A stretch of 64,000 nucleotides of DNA from Acidimicrobiaceae bacterium (GTDB lineage Bacteria > Actinomycetota > Acidimicrobiia > Acidimicrobiales > Ilumatobacteraceae). Positions 52,537 through 62,697 of this stretch are shown one piece after another. A program made the translations under genes and the position numbers. Below the pieces are notes generated by a model that saw only the letters and a program-made list of their open reading frames with translations, was not told where the DNA came from and did no database searches. Numbering within the stretch: position 1 is the first letter of the stretch; each line of letters opens with the position of its first letter. Location: the NCBI GenBank assembly GCA_016722025.1, contig JADKGZ010000003.1, positions 186,001 to 250,000 of the forward strand, read 5' to 3'.

Positions 52537-54381
52537 CTACTCGTCGACCAGTTGCGAGCCGGGGAAGGCCTGCGCCAAGCGGTCGATGGGTGAGACCACG
52601 GCCTCCGGTGGCGCATCGATGAGGTCGTCGAGGTCGATGGCCTCCTCGTCGGGCATGGGCACGGACGGGGCATCGCGTGCGAACGGCACCACGTTGCTGC
52701 TTCCACCATTGCCGCCACCGCCACCGCCACCGCCACCGTTGCCGCCGCCAGCAACAGCATCGTCGTGGTCGTCGGGGCCGGTGTGGATGACCAACTGCAC
52801 CGCCACCTTGCCACCCACCACCGACGCAATGGCGGCTTCCACGTCCTTGCGATGCTCTTCACACTTCAGGCGCGTCGCCTCGTTGGACACGCCGAGCGTG
52901 AATGCGCCGTCGCGCTCGCCGAGCAAGGTGGTGTTGGAGTACATGGCCCGCGCCAACCCCTTCAGCTTCGGCTTGATGTCGCCGGCCCACCGGGCAGCGG
53001 TGGCCGCGACCAGGTCGCCTCCGTCGCCCACCGGCGCAGCAGCAGGCGCTGCCTGCACCGCGCCAACCGGCACGGGCGTCGTGCCCGCCGTGGCCGGCGC
53101 CGGCGCTGCCGCGGCCGGTGCCCCGCTGTCGACGAGAAGCACCGAGGGCAACGCCGCGACCGCCGGTGCCGGCGGGGTGGCAGCAGGCGCCGTCTCGCGG
53201 CGAGCGCGGCCGCCCAGCGCGGCGCGACCGGTGGACGGGTCGATGGGGGCCGCGCGCACGGCGGGCACAGCCGCGACGCCCGATACCACCTGGTGTTCGA
53301 GGCGCTCGATGCGATCGAGCAGCACCGACATGTCGTTGCTGGCAGCCTCGTGGGTGAGCTGCACCAGCGCCACCTCCAGCAGCAGCCGCGGGTCGGGGGC
53401 GTGGCGCATCTCGACCAACATCTCGCCCAGGCGCTCCATCGCGCGCACCGCCGCCGCAGCACCCATGCGCTGAGCGAGCGCCGAGACCTCCTCGGCACGC
53501 TGCACCGGGAGCTGCACCAGCTCGGGTGCCATCAGCGACAGGAAGCAGTCGCGCAGGTGGCGCACGATGTCGTCGGTGAGCGTGCGCGGATCGCGGCCTT
53601 GCTGCACCGCCAGCGCGACCACCGTGAGCGCACGGCCCGGATCGTGCTCGATGAACGCCTCGATGAACTCGTCGAGCGGCGTGGTCTCCAACGGCTCGCC
53701 ACCACCGGAGGCGACCAGCTCGAGTGCCGACACGGTGTCGCGTGCGGAACCGCCACCTTGACGCAGCACCGACTGCAATGCGTCGTCGGTGAGGTCGATG
53801 CCGGCGTCGCCCGCCAGCCAGCGGATGTGCTGCTCCATCACGTCCATCGGCAGCAGGTGGAACTGCAGGTGCTGCGTGCGGCTGCGGATGGTCTCGCTCA
53901 CCTTGTGCGGCTCGGTGGTGGCCAGCACGAACACCACGTGCGGCGGCGGCTCCTCCAGCGTCTTGAGCAGCGCGGCCTCGGCTGCTTTGGAGAGCATGTG
54001 CACCTCGTCGAGGATGTACACCTTGTGGCGGCCGGGCGTGCCCAGCGACGCCTTCTCGATGAGATCGCGCATGGCGTCGACACCGTTGTTGCTGGCCGCG
54101 TCGAGCTCGTGCACGTCGTAGCTGGTGCCGCGCTCGACGGCGAGGCAGGAGGCGCACTCGCAGCACGGCTCGCCGTCTTGCGGGTTCTCGCAGTTGAGCA
54201 CCTTGGCCAGGATGCGCGCCGAGGTGGTCTTGCCGGTGCCGCGAGGCCCCGAGAACAGATAGGCCTGTCCTTCGCGGTGGTTGATGACCGCGTTGCGCAA
54301 TGAGCGCACGACGTGCTCCTGCCCCTTCACCTCGTTGAAGCGTCGGGGGCGGTAGCGGCGGTAGAGCGACTGCGTGGCCAT
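52537..54381 (-). CDS. dnaX: DNA polymerase III subunit gamma/tau
   Basis: Clamp-loader ATPase of 614 residues. N-terminal LYRRYRPRRFNEVKGQEHVV, Walker A SGPRGTGKTTSAR, zinc-binding cysteines (CENPQDGEPCCECASC), DEVHMLSKAAEAALLKTLEEPP and sensor TTEPHKV are all present. After about residue 370 comes an A/P-rich linker, the tau-like domain V and a polyglycine run (GGGNGGGGGGGGGNGG). The start at 54381 gives MATQSLYRR. Operon with recR. Confidence 0.96.
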   Translation of the reverse strand: MATQSLYRRYRPRRFNEVKGQEHVVRSLRNAVINHREGQAYLFSGPRGTGKTTSARILAKVLNCENPQDGEPCCECASCLAVERGTSYDVHELDAASNNGVDAMRDLIEKASLGTPGRHKVYILDEVHMLSKAAEAALLKTLEEPPPHVVFVLATTEPHKVSETIRSRTQHLQFHLLPMDVMEQHIRWLAGDAGIDLTDDALQSVLRQGGGSARDTVSALELVASGGGEPLETTPLDEFIEAFIEHDPGRALTVVALAVQQGRDPRTLTDDIVRHLRDCFLSLMAPELVQLPVQRAEEVSALAQRMGAAAAVRAMERLGEMLVEMRHAPDPRLLLEVALVQLTHEAASNDMSVLLDRIERLEHQVVSGVAAVPAVRAAPIDPSTGRAALGGRARRETAPAATPPAPAVAALPSVLLVDSGAPAAAAPAPATAGTTPVPVGAVQAAPAAAPVGDGGDLVAATAARWAGDIKPKLKGLARAMYSNTTLLGERDGAFTLGVSNEATRLKCEEHRKDVEAAIASVVGGKVAVQLVIHTGPDDHDDAVAGGGNGGGGGGGGGNGGSSNVVPFARDAPSVPMPDEEAIDLDDLIDAPPEAVVSPIDRLAQAFPGSQLVDE

Positions 54382-54497
54382 CGCTGCGACTCTACCCAGG
54401 GGGTGCCACACCGAGGGGCCGCCGGCGGCAGCGCTGACTGCATCGGGCCGGGTGGACCCTTTCCGCGAGCTCCGGTGGCTAGCGTTGTTGCACTTCC

Positions 54498-56309
54498 ATG
54501 AACACGATCCGGCTGTCCGTTCGCCCAGCACTCGGCTGGCTGCGCCCTCTCCTCAAGATTGGCACCACCCTTGGCGTGGCCATTGGTCTCGCCATTGCGT
54601 TGGTGGGGTCGCTGTGGGCACCGACGGCGCTCGCCGCCGACAACACCCTGGTCAGTTCCACCCCCGGCGCCGGCACCACCGTCGACTCGTCACCCACCGT
54701 CGTCGAGCTCAAGTTCGTGCAACCGCTGGGGCCCGACAACACCCTCACCATGACCTGTGGTGGCGTCATCATGCCGCTCGCCTCAGCGGTGGTGCTGGCC
54801 GACCAGCTCACGTTGTCGGCGTCGCTGGTGTCGGCTGCGCCCAAGGGCGAGTGCGTGGTGGCATGGGTGATCACCGACACCAACCTGCAGCCCGCCGGTT
54901 CGGGCAGCTTCACGTTCACCGTCGCCAACGACCCGGTCGTCACCGTGGCGCCCGAGACCACCACGGTTCCCGCCGGCGACACGGCAGCACCCGCCACCAC
55001 CGCGGCCGCCACCTCCACCCCTGGCGCCGGCGGCGGCACCGCCACCACCGAGCAGGAGTCCGGCAGCAACGGGCCCCTGGGCCTGTTCCGGCTGTTCAGC
55101 AACCTCGGTCTGGCCGTGCTGTTCGGCTCGTTCGTGCTCATCGCGATTGCATGGCCGGAAGGTGTGGAGTACATCCTCACCGTGCGCTTCCTGCGCACCA
55201 CCTGGATGTTCACGGTGGCGTCCACCTACCTGTTCGTCGGCGCGCTCGCCGCCAACCAGGCCGGCACCGGCATCGGCAGCGCCCTCGCTCCTACGGGGTG
55301 GGGGGATCTGCTCGACACCACGCCGGGCAAGGCCGCGCTGGTGCGGATGGTGTTCGTGGCCGCCAGCGCGTACGCCGTCATGCGCCCCGAACGCGTCATC
55401 GATCCCGGTACCCAACTGCCCGCCCTGCTGCCGCCCGGCATCGCCGTGATCACCATGGCATTCAGTCGCAGCGAGTTCAGCCTCATCGAGAACGCCACCG
55501 GCGCGGTGCATGCCTTGGCCATGGCGGTGTGGCTCGGCGGCCTCATCCTGCTCACCCGCGTGGTGCTGGCCGGGCCTGGCGAGGAAGATCTGGTGCATGC
55601 GGTGCGCGGGTTCGCCCGCATCGCCACACCGGCATTGTGGGCAACGGTGGTCACCGGTGCGATTCAGCTGTTCCAGCTCGACCGCGGCGCGCTCGACACC
55701 GACCACGGCCTCGTCGTCATCGTCAAGGCCCTGTTCGTCTCGGTGATGGTGTTCGTGGGCGTCGCAGCCAGGCAGTTCATCAGCCAGCGGGTGTCGCGGG
55801 TTGATTCGATGACCGCGCCGCTGGCCACACGATTGCGACGAGCCCTGGGCATCGAGGCGCTCATCGGCGTGCTCGTGCTGGCGCTCACCTCCTGGCTGCT
55901 GGCACTCACACCGCCAGGGCTGGTGGCCGACGGCAGCAGCGGCTCGCTGCAGCTCGGCGCCGTGCACTCGTTCCAGAACGCGGCTGCCGGCGCCGAGGTG
56001 ACGGTTGCCTTCAGCGAGCGGGTCGGTGCCAACGACGTGCGCATCGAGGTGCTCTCGCCGGCCACCGGCCTCACCGGCCTCACCATCGACTTCATCCCGC
56101 CCGTCAACACGTTCGTCAACGGCATGACCATCAACTCGATACCGCTCGTCGGCCCCGGCGCCGCGGTGTTGCAGAAGAGCGACGGGTTCACGCTTCTGGC
56201 GTCGGGAACCTGGACCCTCATCGTCAGCGCCAACGGCGCCGAGTTGGCACGCCAAGACGTCTTCGTCGCCGGCGACAGCGCAGCTGCCACCACCACCATC
56301 GCCCCCTGA
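54498..56309 (+). CDS. CopC-CopD fusion, copper-resistance type membrane protein
   Basis: Protein of 603 residues. A signal sequence ends near TALAADNTLV; the CopC-like beta domain follows (SSTPGAGTTVDSSPTVVELKFVQPL) but the mature N-terminus is ADN rather than the copper-binding His of classical CopC. A T/A-rich linker leads to a CopD-type membrane domain with about eight helices and HALAMAVWLGGLILL, whose His is typical. A second small beta domain ends the protein. Copper import or tolerance is likely, though the missing His leaves metal binding uncertain. Confidence 0.82.
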   Translation: MNTIRLSVRPALGWLRPLLKIGTTLGVAIGLAIALVGSLWAPTALAADNTLVSSTPGAGTTVDSSPTVVELKFVQPLGPDNTLTMTCGGVIMPLASAVVLADQLTLSASLVSAAPKGECVVAWVITDTNLQPAGSGSFTFTVANDPVVTVAPETTTVPAGDTAAPATTAAATSTPGAGGGTATTEQESGSNGPLGLFRLFSNLGLAVLFGSFVLIAIAWPEGVEYILTVRFLRTTWMFTVASTYLFVGALAANQAGTGIGSALAPTGWGDLLDTTPGKAALVRMVFVAASAYAVMRPERVIDPGTQLPALLPPGIAVITMAFSRSEFSLIENATGAVHALAMAVWLGGLILLTRVVLAGPGEEDLVHAVRGFARIATPALWATVVTGAIQLFQLDRGALDTDHGLVVIVKALFVSVMVFVGVAARQFISQRVSRVDSMTAPLATRLRRALGIEALIGVLVLALTSWLLALTPPGLVADGSSGSLQLGAVHSFQNAAAGAEVTVAFSERVGANDVRIEVLSPATGLTGLTIDFIPPVNTFVNGMTINSIPLVGPGAAVLQKSDGFTLLASGTWTLIVSANGAELARQDVFVAGDSAAATTTIAP

Positions 56310-56336
56310 CCATCGCCGACTCCGTGCGCGGCTGGT

Positions 56337-57425
56337 TCAGCGCGCCCCACCGACGACGTGCGCGAACGGCACCGCCGCGGCCACCTCGAGCTGGTCGTAG
56401 GTGCACGACGCCGGCAGACGATCCGGCCGCCAGTGCAGCAACTGCGAACCATGCCGGAAACGACCTTCCTGCAGCTGCCCGTACGACACCTCCGCCACAC
56501 GCTCGATGCGCAACGGCACCCAACTGAGATCCTTGCCTGCGTTCCAGCGGCTGCCCGCGCCGGGCATCCGCTGCCCGGCCTCGGTGGCTGCGTGCTGCCA
56601 CTCCGCCCACTCACGCCACGGGTGCGCCGCGGTGGCATCGTGCGTCAGCGGCTCCAGCTCGACCAACAGCTCGCGACGGCGCTTGGTGGTGAACGACGCC
56701 GCAACGCCCACGTGGTGCAGCGTGCCGTCGCTGTCGAAGAGACCGAGCAGCAGCGAACCGACTCCGTTGCCGTCCTTGTGGATGCGATAGCCGGCGATCA
56801 CGCAATCGGCGGTGCGGCGATGCTTCACCTTCACCAGCGTGCGCTTGTCGGGGGTGTACGGGTCGGCCAAGCGCTTGCCGATCACGCCGTCGAGCCCGGC
56901 GCCCTCGAACTCGGTGAACCACCGCTGCGCGACCGTCGCGTCGGTGGTGGAAGGGCACAGGTAGACGGGCGCCGCCACGGATGCGAGCGCATCGGTGAGC
57001 AGCACATGACGCACCGCCAGCGGCTCTGCCAACAGGTTGCGACCCCCCAGCGCGAGCAGATCGAAGGCGACGAACGATGCCGGCGTTTCCGCCGCCAGCC
57101 GCTGCACGCGCGACTGGGCGGGGTGGATGCGCTGCAGCAGCGCATCGAAGTCGAGCCCGCTGTCGTCGCCGGCCGGCACGACGATCTCCCCGTCGACCAC
57201 GCACTGCTGGGGCAGGCTCGCCAGCAGCGGCGCGAGCAACTCGGGGAAGTAGCGGGTGAACGGCCGCTCGTTGCGGCTGGCCAGCTCGATGGTGTCGCCA
57301 TCGCGGAACACGATGCAGCGAAAGCCGTCCCACTTCGGTTCGTACAGCCACCCCTCGCCCACCGGGATGTCGTCGGAGAGCTTGGCCAGCATGGGGGCGA
57401 GCGGAGGCGAGATGGGCAGTGCCAT
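56337..57425 (-). CDS. ATP-dependent DNA ligase (LigC type)
   Basis: Ligase of 362 residues. The adenylated lysine is in motif I, YEPKWDGFRCIV (about residue 31); motif III and IV sequences FVAFDLLALGG and LDGVIGKRLADPY, and motif V KHRRTADCVIAGYRI, are intact; an OB-fold ends the protein. The size and absence of polymerase or nuclease domains match actinobacterial LigC, which acts in repair alongside the NAD-dependent LigA. The start at 57425 (MALPISPP) is chosen because the upstream reading is non-homologous. Confidence 0.9.
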   Translation of the reverse strand: MALPISPPLAPMLAKLSDDIPVGEGWLYEPKWDGFRCIVFRDGDTIELASRNERPFTRYFPELLAPLLASLPQQCVVDGEIVVPAGDDSGLDFDALLQRIHPAQSRVQRLAAETPASFVAFDLLALGGRNLLAEPLAVRHVLLTDALASVAAPVYLCPSTTDATVAQRWFTEFEGAGLDGVIGKRLADPYTPDKRTLVKVKHRRTADCVIAGYRIHKDGNGVGSLLLGLFDSDGTLHHVGVAASFTTKRRRELLVELEPLTHDATAAHPWREWAEWQHAATEAGQRMPGAGSRWNAGKDLSWVPLRIERVAEVSYGQLQEGRFRHGSQLLHWRPDRLPASCTYDQLEVAAAVPFAHVVGGAR

Positions 57426-57454
57426 CCGCTCATCATGCCCTGCGGCGAGACGCC

Positions 57455-57907
57455 TCAGCCCCAGACTTCGCGGACCTTCTCGTACACACCCTGGTCGAAG
57501 CTGAACTCCACCACGTTGCCGTCGGGGTCGTTCAACGCGCACACGTACCCGATGGGCGCAGGCAACTGTTGCGGCTCCCACACCAGGCAACCCTCTGCTC
57601 TGCCGAGCGCGGCCACCTCGTCGACGGCCTCCTGAGTGGGAAGTTCCATGCCCAGGTGTGCAAACGGGGAGAGCGTGGGTTGCGGCCCACGCGGTTGGTC
57701 GCGAAAGAAGCTGACCAGGACGATGATGAACGGCTTGTCGACCATGTCGGGTTGGCCCATCCACGCGCCGTAGCCATCGCTGTCTTCTCGACGCTGCAGC
57801 AGCCGCAACGGCGTGAACCGCTCGTACCACGCGATGGTGGCGTCGATGTCGCAGCACGGCAGCGCCACATGCGTGAACCGGGCGATGGTGGGACGCTGGC
57901 TCATCAC
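57455..57907 (-). CDS. VOC family (glyoxalase-like) protein
   Basis: Protein of 150 residues with two beta-alpha-beta-beta-beta modules: RFTHVALPCCDIDATIAWYERF and FAHLGMELPTQEAVDEVAAL ... LNDPDGNVVEFSFDQG. Metal-binding His and Glu positions (THVAL, AHLGM, VEF) are present. Substrate unknown; may be a dioxygenase, glyoxalase or resistance protein. Upstream of the ligase on the same strand, 29 bp away. Confidence 0.85.
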   Translation of the reverse strand: MMSQRPTIARFTHVALPCCDIDATIAWYERFTPLRLLQRREDSDGYGAWMGQPDMVDKPFIIVLVSFFRDQPRGPQPTLSPFAHLGMELPTQEAVDEVAALGRAEGCLVWEPQQLPAPIGYVCALNDPDGNVVEFSFDQGVYEKVREVWG

Positions 57908-58015
57908 CTCACCGTACCTCGCCGTCGAGCCGGCATCGCCGCCGACAGCTGCAACCGACCGGTCAGCCGCCTCCCTGCCACGACTGGCCGGCGTCGCCCG
58001 GCACCCCCACCGGGC

Positions 58016-59984
58016 TCACAGCGCGAACGACGTGAGTGGACCGATCGCCCACGCATGCGACGGGTCTCGCCACAGCGCGCCGGCGACTGCGGTGCGACTC
58101 ACCTGCAGCACGACGCGCACCGACTCGGGCGCGCCACGCGCCGGCCCTGCCGCGAGGGGCAGCTCGAGGGGCAGCGAGAAGCCGGTGCTGCAGCCATCGG
58201 CGAGGTACCCGTACGGGTCGTCGAGGTTGCAGTAGGCCGTGTTGACCGGCACCCGAATGGCCATCAACGGCAGTTCCTCTCCGGCAGGGTCGCGCGCGGT
58301 GAGGGTGACGATCATTCCTTCCGGCGCAACCCGTGCGGAGGCGGCGCAGGTTGCGTCGCGCTGCTCGGCCGACCCATCGCTGCTCAGCGACGCGGACACA
58401 CACAGCGCGCCCGTCGCCTCGCTGCGCCACTCGGTGCGCAACTGCCACTCGGCCGGGAAACCGGTGCCGTCGAGCGCCACCCCGACCGCGTAGTCGGCGG
58501 TGCGTGGGCCACGCAGCGACACCCCACGCAAGGCAAGGGTCGCGCCGTCGCCGACCGTGCTGGCAACGCCACCAAGGGGAGCGTCGACGGCCGTGAGTCG
58601 AACGCAGAACTGACCCTGCCAGCCACTGGGCATCGTGCGATCGAGGGAAACGTCGCCGTCGACGATGGTGACGTTGCGAACGCGGCCCGCGACCGTGCGC
58701 TGCTCGCTGGTGACGGTGTAGCGCGTGGCGGCGGTGCGATCGCGGCCCTGCTGGTTGGCGGCCCAGCCCGAGCAGTCGGCGCCCTCGACGAACGCATGCT
58801 GTTCATACACGTGCACGCCCGCAGGGTCGAGGCCGAGATCGGCGAACAGCGCAGTATCGGCCAGCAGGGCGTAGTGAACGTGCACCGTCGGCACGAGCAC
58901 GCCGTCGACGCCGAGCTGGTCGCCGCGGTCGTTGATGGTGAGTCGCTCGGCGAACAACGGGTCGTCGTCGTCGGTCGGAACATCGAGCGCCAACTGCCCG
59001 GTGGTATCGGCGCGACCCGTGGCGCTGATGGCAAGCACGTCTGCACGCAGCTCGGCGACACCGCCTGCGGCGTGCGCCCGCACATCGTCGAGTGGCAGCG
59101 TGATGCACGCGATGATGTTGCGCTGCACACCGTCTTGATCCCACGCCCGTTGCCACTCGGCGTCGTGCGCCGACGAGGTGACCATCGTGGTCTTGGGCAG
59201 TGCCGTGCCGTCGGCCCACGTTCCGGTGAGCGCCAGTGTGGACGGTTGGTTGACCAGCACGGCCACCGTTGGCCTGCGTGGCCGGAGTGAGGATCGCGTC
59301 GGGCACGTTGCCTGCCTCCACGCTGTCGCACAGCGCGGCGTACCCGGCGGCCGCTGGCACGGGGAAGCTGACGCGCAATGCCTCGAGCACTCGGGCCGCT
59401 CGATCGCTGACGACCTCGCGCACCACACCTGGTGCCCCGGCACACGCGAGGTCGGCGGTGCAGGGGTCGACGAAGAACGGCACGATGCCCGCCGGCACGG
59501 TGGCTGTGGTTGCAACGTCGTCGGGCGGGGGCAGCGTGCTGGCCGGAGCTGCCACCGGTGGCAGTGAGCCCGAGATGGTGGGCGCTGGCGGGAGCGCCGC
59601 GTCGGGAGTCGCGACGGTGAACGGGTCGCGGGTGTCGGGGTCGACCGCGGTTGCTGCGCCGCCGGGTGTGAGCGGCAGGTCGAGCGCAGCGCCGGGCGGC
59701 ACGGCGATGGCGCCGCTCGTGCCATCGGCCGGCACGAACCCGATGATGCTGGTGGGGTCGACCACCACTGCGGTGGCCGCCCGCGACAACGGCTGCTGAG
59801 GAGCAACAGCATCGAGCGATGCGGGCAGCGTGATGCCCACCACCGTTGCCGCGGTCTCGACACTGTCGCCATCGCCGGGTCGGTCTGCGTCGGCGCGGGT
59901 GAACCATCCGACGCCGGCACCCAGCAGCAACATCGCCAGCGGTGCACCCACCACCACCGCGACGGGAAGGCGCGAGCGGCTCAT
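58016..59984 (-). pseudogene. Membrane-anchored secreted protein of unknown function, one apparent frameshift
   Basis: About 655 residues over two frames. The N-terminal frame (from ATG 59984, overlapping the upstream TGA) has a membrane anchor (VAVVVGAPLAMLLLGAGVGW), an A/P/T-rich linker and FFVDPCTADLACAGAPGVVREVV; at about 59268 it shifts to the frame of TVAVLVNQPSTLALTGTWADG, which continues to the end with beta-rich domains and paired cysteines (NIIACITLPLDD, GADCSGWA, GQFCVRLT, NTAYCNLDD). Removing one base near 59268 joins them. No family is recognised. The upstream partner gene is of similar style, so the pair may form a surface complex. Confidence 0.65.
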
Positions 59985-60817
59985 CCGGCACATCCGAAGC
60001 TGCGCGGGTCGCGCAGCGACACGACGACCTGGCCGGTACCGACGTTGCCCGCGCCGTCGGCGCCGGTCGCGGTGAGCGTCAGCGGCGTCTCACCGCCGTT
60101 GGGCCCGTTGGCGAGCACCTGCAGCGAGAACCGATTGCCGGCCACCGGCACCAGGTTGGCGGTCTGCACACCACCGGCCGCGGACCAGGTGGCGACGATC
60201 GAGCGAATGGTGATCGGCACGGTGGGGTCGGCGACGACGATCGTGACCTCCAGCGACTCCTCCGCAACGCATGGGGCAACACCCGACACGACGTACAGGA
60301 ACGCCCGGTCGGTGGTGACCGTCACGATCGGAGGGGTGGTGTCGGTGACGAGCGTGGTGCTGGTGGACGTGGTGGTGGCGGCGCTGGTGCTGGTGGTGGC
60401 GAGCACCACCGAGGACGGTGTGGTGGACGACACGGAGGTGGTGACGCCGGTCTCCGGCGTCGGCTCGGTGGATGCCGTGTCGATCGCCTCGCCGCAGGTG
60501 AGCTGTGGAAGATCGCCGGCCGAGGCGTCGGTGGCCACCATGGCCAAGGGCATCCACAGCGGGCGGTCGAGTCGCTGCGGGTCGCGGATGACAGCCCAAC
60601 GATCGTCGGTGACACCGATCAGCCACACCTTGTCGCCGGCGTGCACCTGGCCGACGGACGCGACCTGTTCGGCGGTGGGGCATTCGAACAGATCCGCCGC
60701 GGCACGCACCGTGCCCGCAGCTTCCTCGGCGTCGAGTTGCCGCATCGCGAACCAGCCGGCGCCGCCCGCGGCGAGCGACCCGACCACCAGCGCGATACGA
60801 GCACCCAGCCCGCTCAC
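59981..60817 (-). CDS. Membrane-anchored extracellular protein with SH3-like and Ig-like regions
   Basis: Protein of 278 residues: signal anchor (IALVVGSLAAGGAGWFAM), an N-terminal domain FECPTAEQVASVGQVHAGDKVWLIGVTDDRWAVIRDP that looks like a bacterial SH3-type fold, a long Thr/Ser linker (about residues 105-155), and a C-terminal Ig-like beta domain (TPPIVTVTTDRAFLYVV ... DGAGNVGTGQVVVSLRDP). Function unknown. Its stop overlaps the next gene by ATGA. Confidence 0.7.
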   Translation of the reverse strand: MSGLGARIALVVGSLAAGGAGWFAMRQLDAEEAAGTVRAAADLFECPTAEQVASVGQVHAGDKVWLIGVTDDRWAVIRDPQRLDRPLWMPLAMVATDASAGDLPQLTCGEAIDTASTEPTPETGVTTSVSSTTPSSVVLATTSTSAATTTSTSTTLVTDTTPPIVTVTTDRAFLYVVSGVAPCVAEESLEVTIVVADPTVPITIRSIVATWSAAGGVQTANLVPVAGNRFSLQVLANGPNGGETPLTLTATGADGAGNVGTGQVVVSLRDPRSFGCAG

Positions 60818-60981
60818 GAAGCGACCGCATCCGACAGCACCTGCTCAGTGAAGCACCTCGGCACCCGCTGATGCAGGCATCGGCACCATGTTCGGCATCA
60901 TGTGCGACGACGCATCGCGACCACCGCCCGCGGCCAACCGCACCCTTTGCGTGCAAGCGAGCGACGTGTAGTGTCGGCTCG

Positions 60982-62697
60982 GTGAGGCGCTGGATCGTTC
61001 TTTTCGTTGCTCTGTTCGTCATGACAGGCGGCGCCAACGCTGCCGCCGGCGACACCGATCCGCCGTCGCCGCCCGAGGCCAACGCCACTCCCTACGTCAT
61101 CGGCGGCAGCCCCGCCGGCGATCAGTGGAAGAACTTCGTGCCGCGGATCATCACTCAGTCCGGCGGACTGTGCACCGGCACCTTCCTCAGCCCGGAATGG
61201 GTGCTCACCGCCGGCCACTGCATCGAGTCACGGGCCACCATCTATGCCGGCGCGCTCACCGTCGGCGGTCTCTCGTCGCTCGGCGGAGCATCCGGCATCG
61301 CTCACCCCTACTTCGACATCGCCGCGTTGCGTTACGACTTCGGTCTCTACCACCTCGACACCGCGAGCTCGTTGGGCAACAACGTCGTGCCGCTCGCCAC
61401 GTACACCGACACCTGGGCCTGGCAGGCGGGCACCGTCACAACGGTGCTCGGCTGGGGGCGCACCGTCAGCGGTGGGCCGGTGTCGTCGCAGCTGATGCAA
61501 GGGTCGGCCACCGTGGCCGACGACGCCACCTGCACCACGCTCGACCAGGCCATCGGGCAGGTCTTCGACCCCACCACGGCGATGTGCATCTACACCCCCG
61601 GGGTGTCGGCCTGCAACGGCGACTCGGGCGGGCCCATCTATGCGATCAACGGCGCGCAGATGGCCCTGGTGGGCCTCACCAGCTACGGCCCCGCCACGTG
61701 TGCGGCGCAGACCGTGGCCTCGTGGGTGCCCAGCAGTCTCACCTGGCTGCGGTCCGCCACCGGGTTGGCACTGGGCGGGCCACCGGTCACCGACAACGGC
61801 CTGGATGTCACCCGCATCTTCGGGTTGGATCGCTACGAGACCGGTTCGGCCGTCGCCGCGTTGTGGGACACCGCCGACACCGTCTTCGTGTCCACCGGTG
61901 TCAACTTCCCCGACTCGCTCGCCGCCGGTGCCGCAGCCGCCAGGATGGGGGCACCGCTGCTCCTGGTGAGCACCACCTCCATCCCGCCGTCCACCCGCTT
62001 CCAGCTCGACCGCTTGCAGCCGACCACCATCTACGTCGCCGGTGGCCCGGTGGCCATCGCCGACTCCGTGGTCGCGGAGCTGGCAGCGGCCACCGGCGCC
62101 TCGGTCATCAGGCTCGGCGGGGCCAACCGGTACGCCACCGCCGAGCTGTTCACGCGCCTGGCCTGGCCCGGCGGCGCCTCCGATCGCGCCATCTGGGTCG
62201 CCAGTGGTGCCGACTTCCGCGACCCCCTCATCGCCTCTGCAGCGGCGGCCGTGTACGACGAGCCGTTCGTGCTGGTCAACGGGCAAGGTGGGCTCGATGC
62301 CGCCTCGCGAGCGCTGATCCAGTCGTTGAACCCGGCCTTCATCTCGGTGCTCGGGGCCAGCGACACCATCTCCGCCGCGTTGCTCGCCGACCTGCAGGGC
62401 ATCGCCACGGTCGAGCAGTTCAACGACCCCGACGCGTCGGTGCGTTCCGCCGAGGTGTGGTCGTACATGACCAGCTCCACCTGGGTGTCGTTGGCAACCT
62501 CCGGCGCATTCCCCGATGCGCTCACCGCCACGCCCTTCTCGGCGCTGGCGCCGCCCTCGCCGCTGATGCTGGTGCCGGGCACCTGCGTGCCGGCGGCCGT
62601 GCGCACCACCATCACCAGGCTGGGCACCACCAACCTTGCGCTGTTCGGCGGTCCGGCGGCCCTCGACCCTGCGGTCGAGTCGTTGACACCCTGCTGA
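60982..62697 (+). CDS. Secreted trypsin-like serine protease with cell-wall-binding (CWB2-type) repeats
   Basis: Exported protein of 571 residues. A signal peptide (RRWIVLFVALFVMTGGANAAAG) is followed by an S1 protease domain with all triad residues: LTAGHCIES (His), ALRYDFGLYHLD (Asp) and CNGDSGGPIYA (Ser). The C-terminal half carries three putative cell wall-binding type 2 repeats (DVTRIFGLDRYETGSAVA, SVIRLGGANRYATAELF, VEQFNDPDASVRSAEVW). The GTG at 60982 is preferred; a TAGTGT -10-like element at 60969-60974 ends 7 bp before it, so the mRNA may be leaderless. Envelope-anchored proteolysis is the likely role. Confidence 0.9.
   Translation: MRRWIVLFVALFVMTGGANAAAGDTDPPSPPEANATPYVIGGSPAGDQWKNFVPRIITQSGGLCTGTFLSPEWVLTAGHCIESRATIYAGALTVGGLSSLGGASGIAHPYFDIAALRYDFGLYHLDTASSLGNNVVPLATYTDTWAWQAGTVTTVLGWGRTVSGGPVSSQLMQGSATVADDATCTTLDQAIGQVFDPTTAMCIYTPGVSACNGDSGGPIYAINGAQMALVGLTSYGPATCAAQTVASWVPSSLTWLRSATGLALGGPPVTDNGLDVTRIFGLDRYETGSAVAALWDTADTVFVSTGVNFPDSLAAGAAAARMGAPLLLVSTTSIPPSTRFQLDRLQPTTIYVAGGPVAIADSVVAELAAATGASVIRLGGANRYATAELFTRLAWPGGASDRAIWVASGADFRDPLIASAAAAVYDEPFVLVNGQGGLDAASRALIQSLNPAFISVLGASDTISAALLADLQGIATVEQFNDPDASVRSAEVWSYMTSSTWVSLATSGAFPDALTATPFSALAPPSPLMLVPGTCVPAAVRTTITRLGTTNLALFGGPAALDPAVESLTPC

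Noticed and set aside
54382..54497. Possible SRP RNA upstream of dnaX, a common location
   Set aside because: No GGTCAGG/GGAAGG-type hairpin is present; the clear SRP RNA is at 24498-24623.
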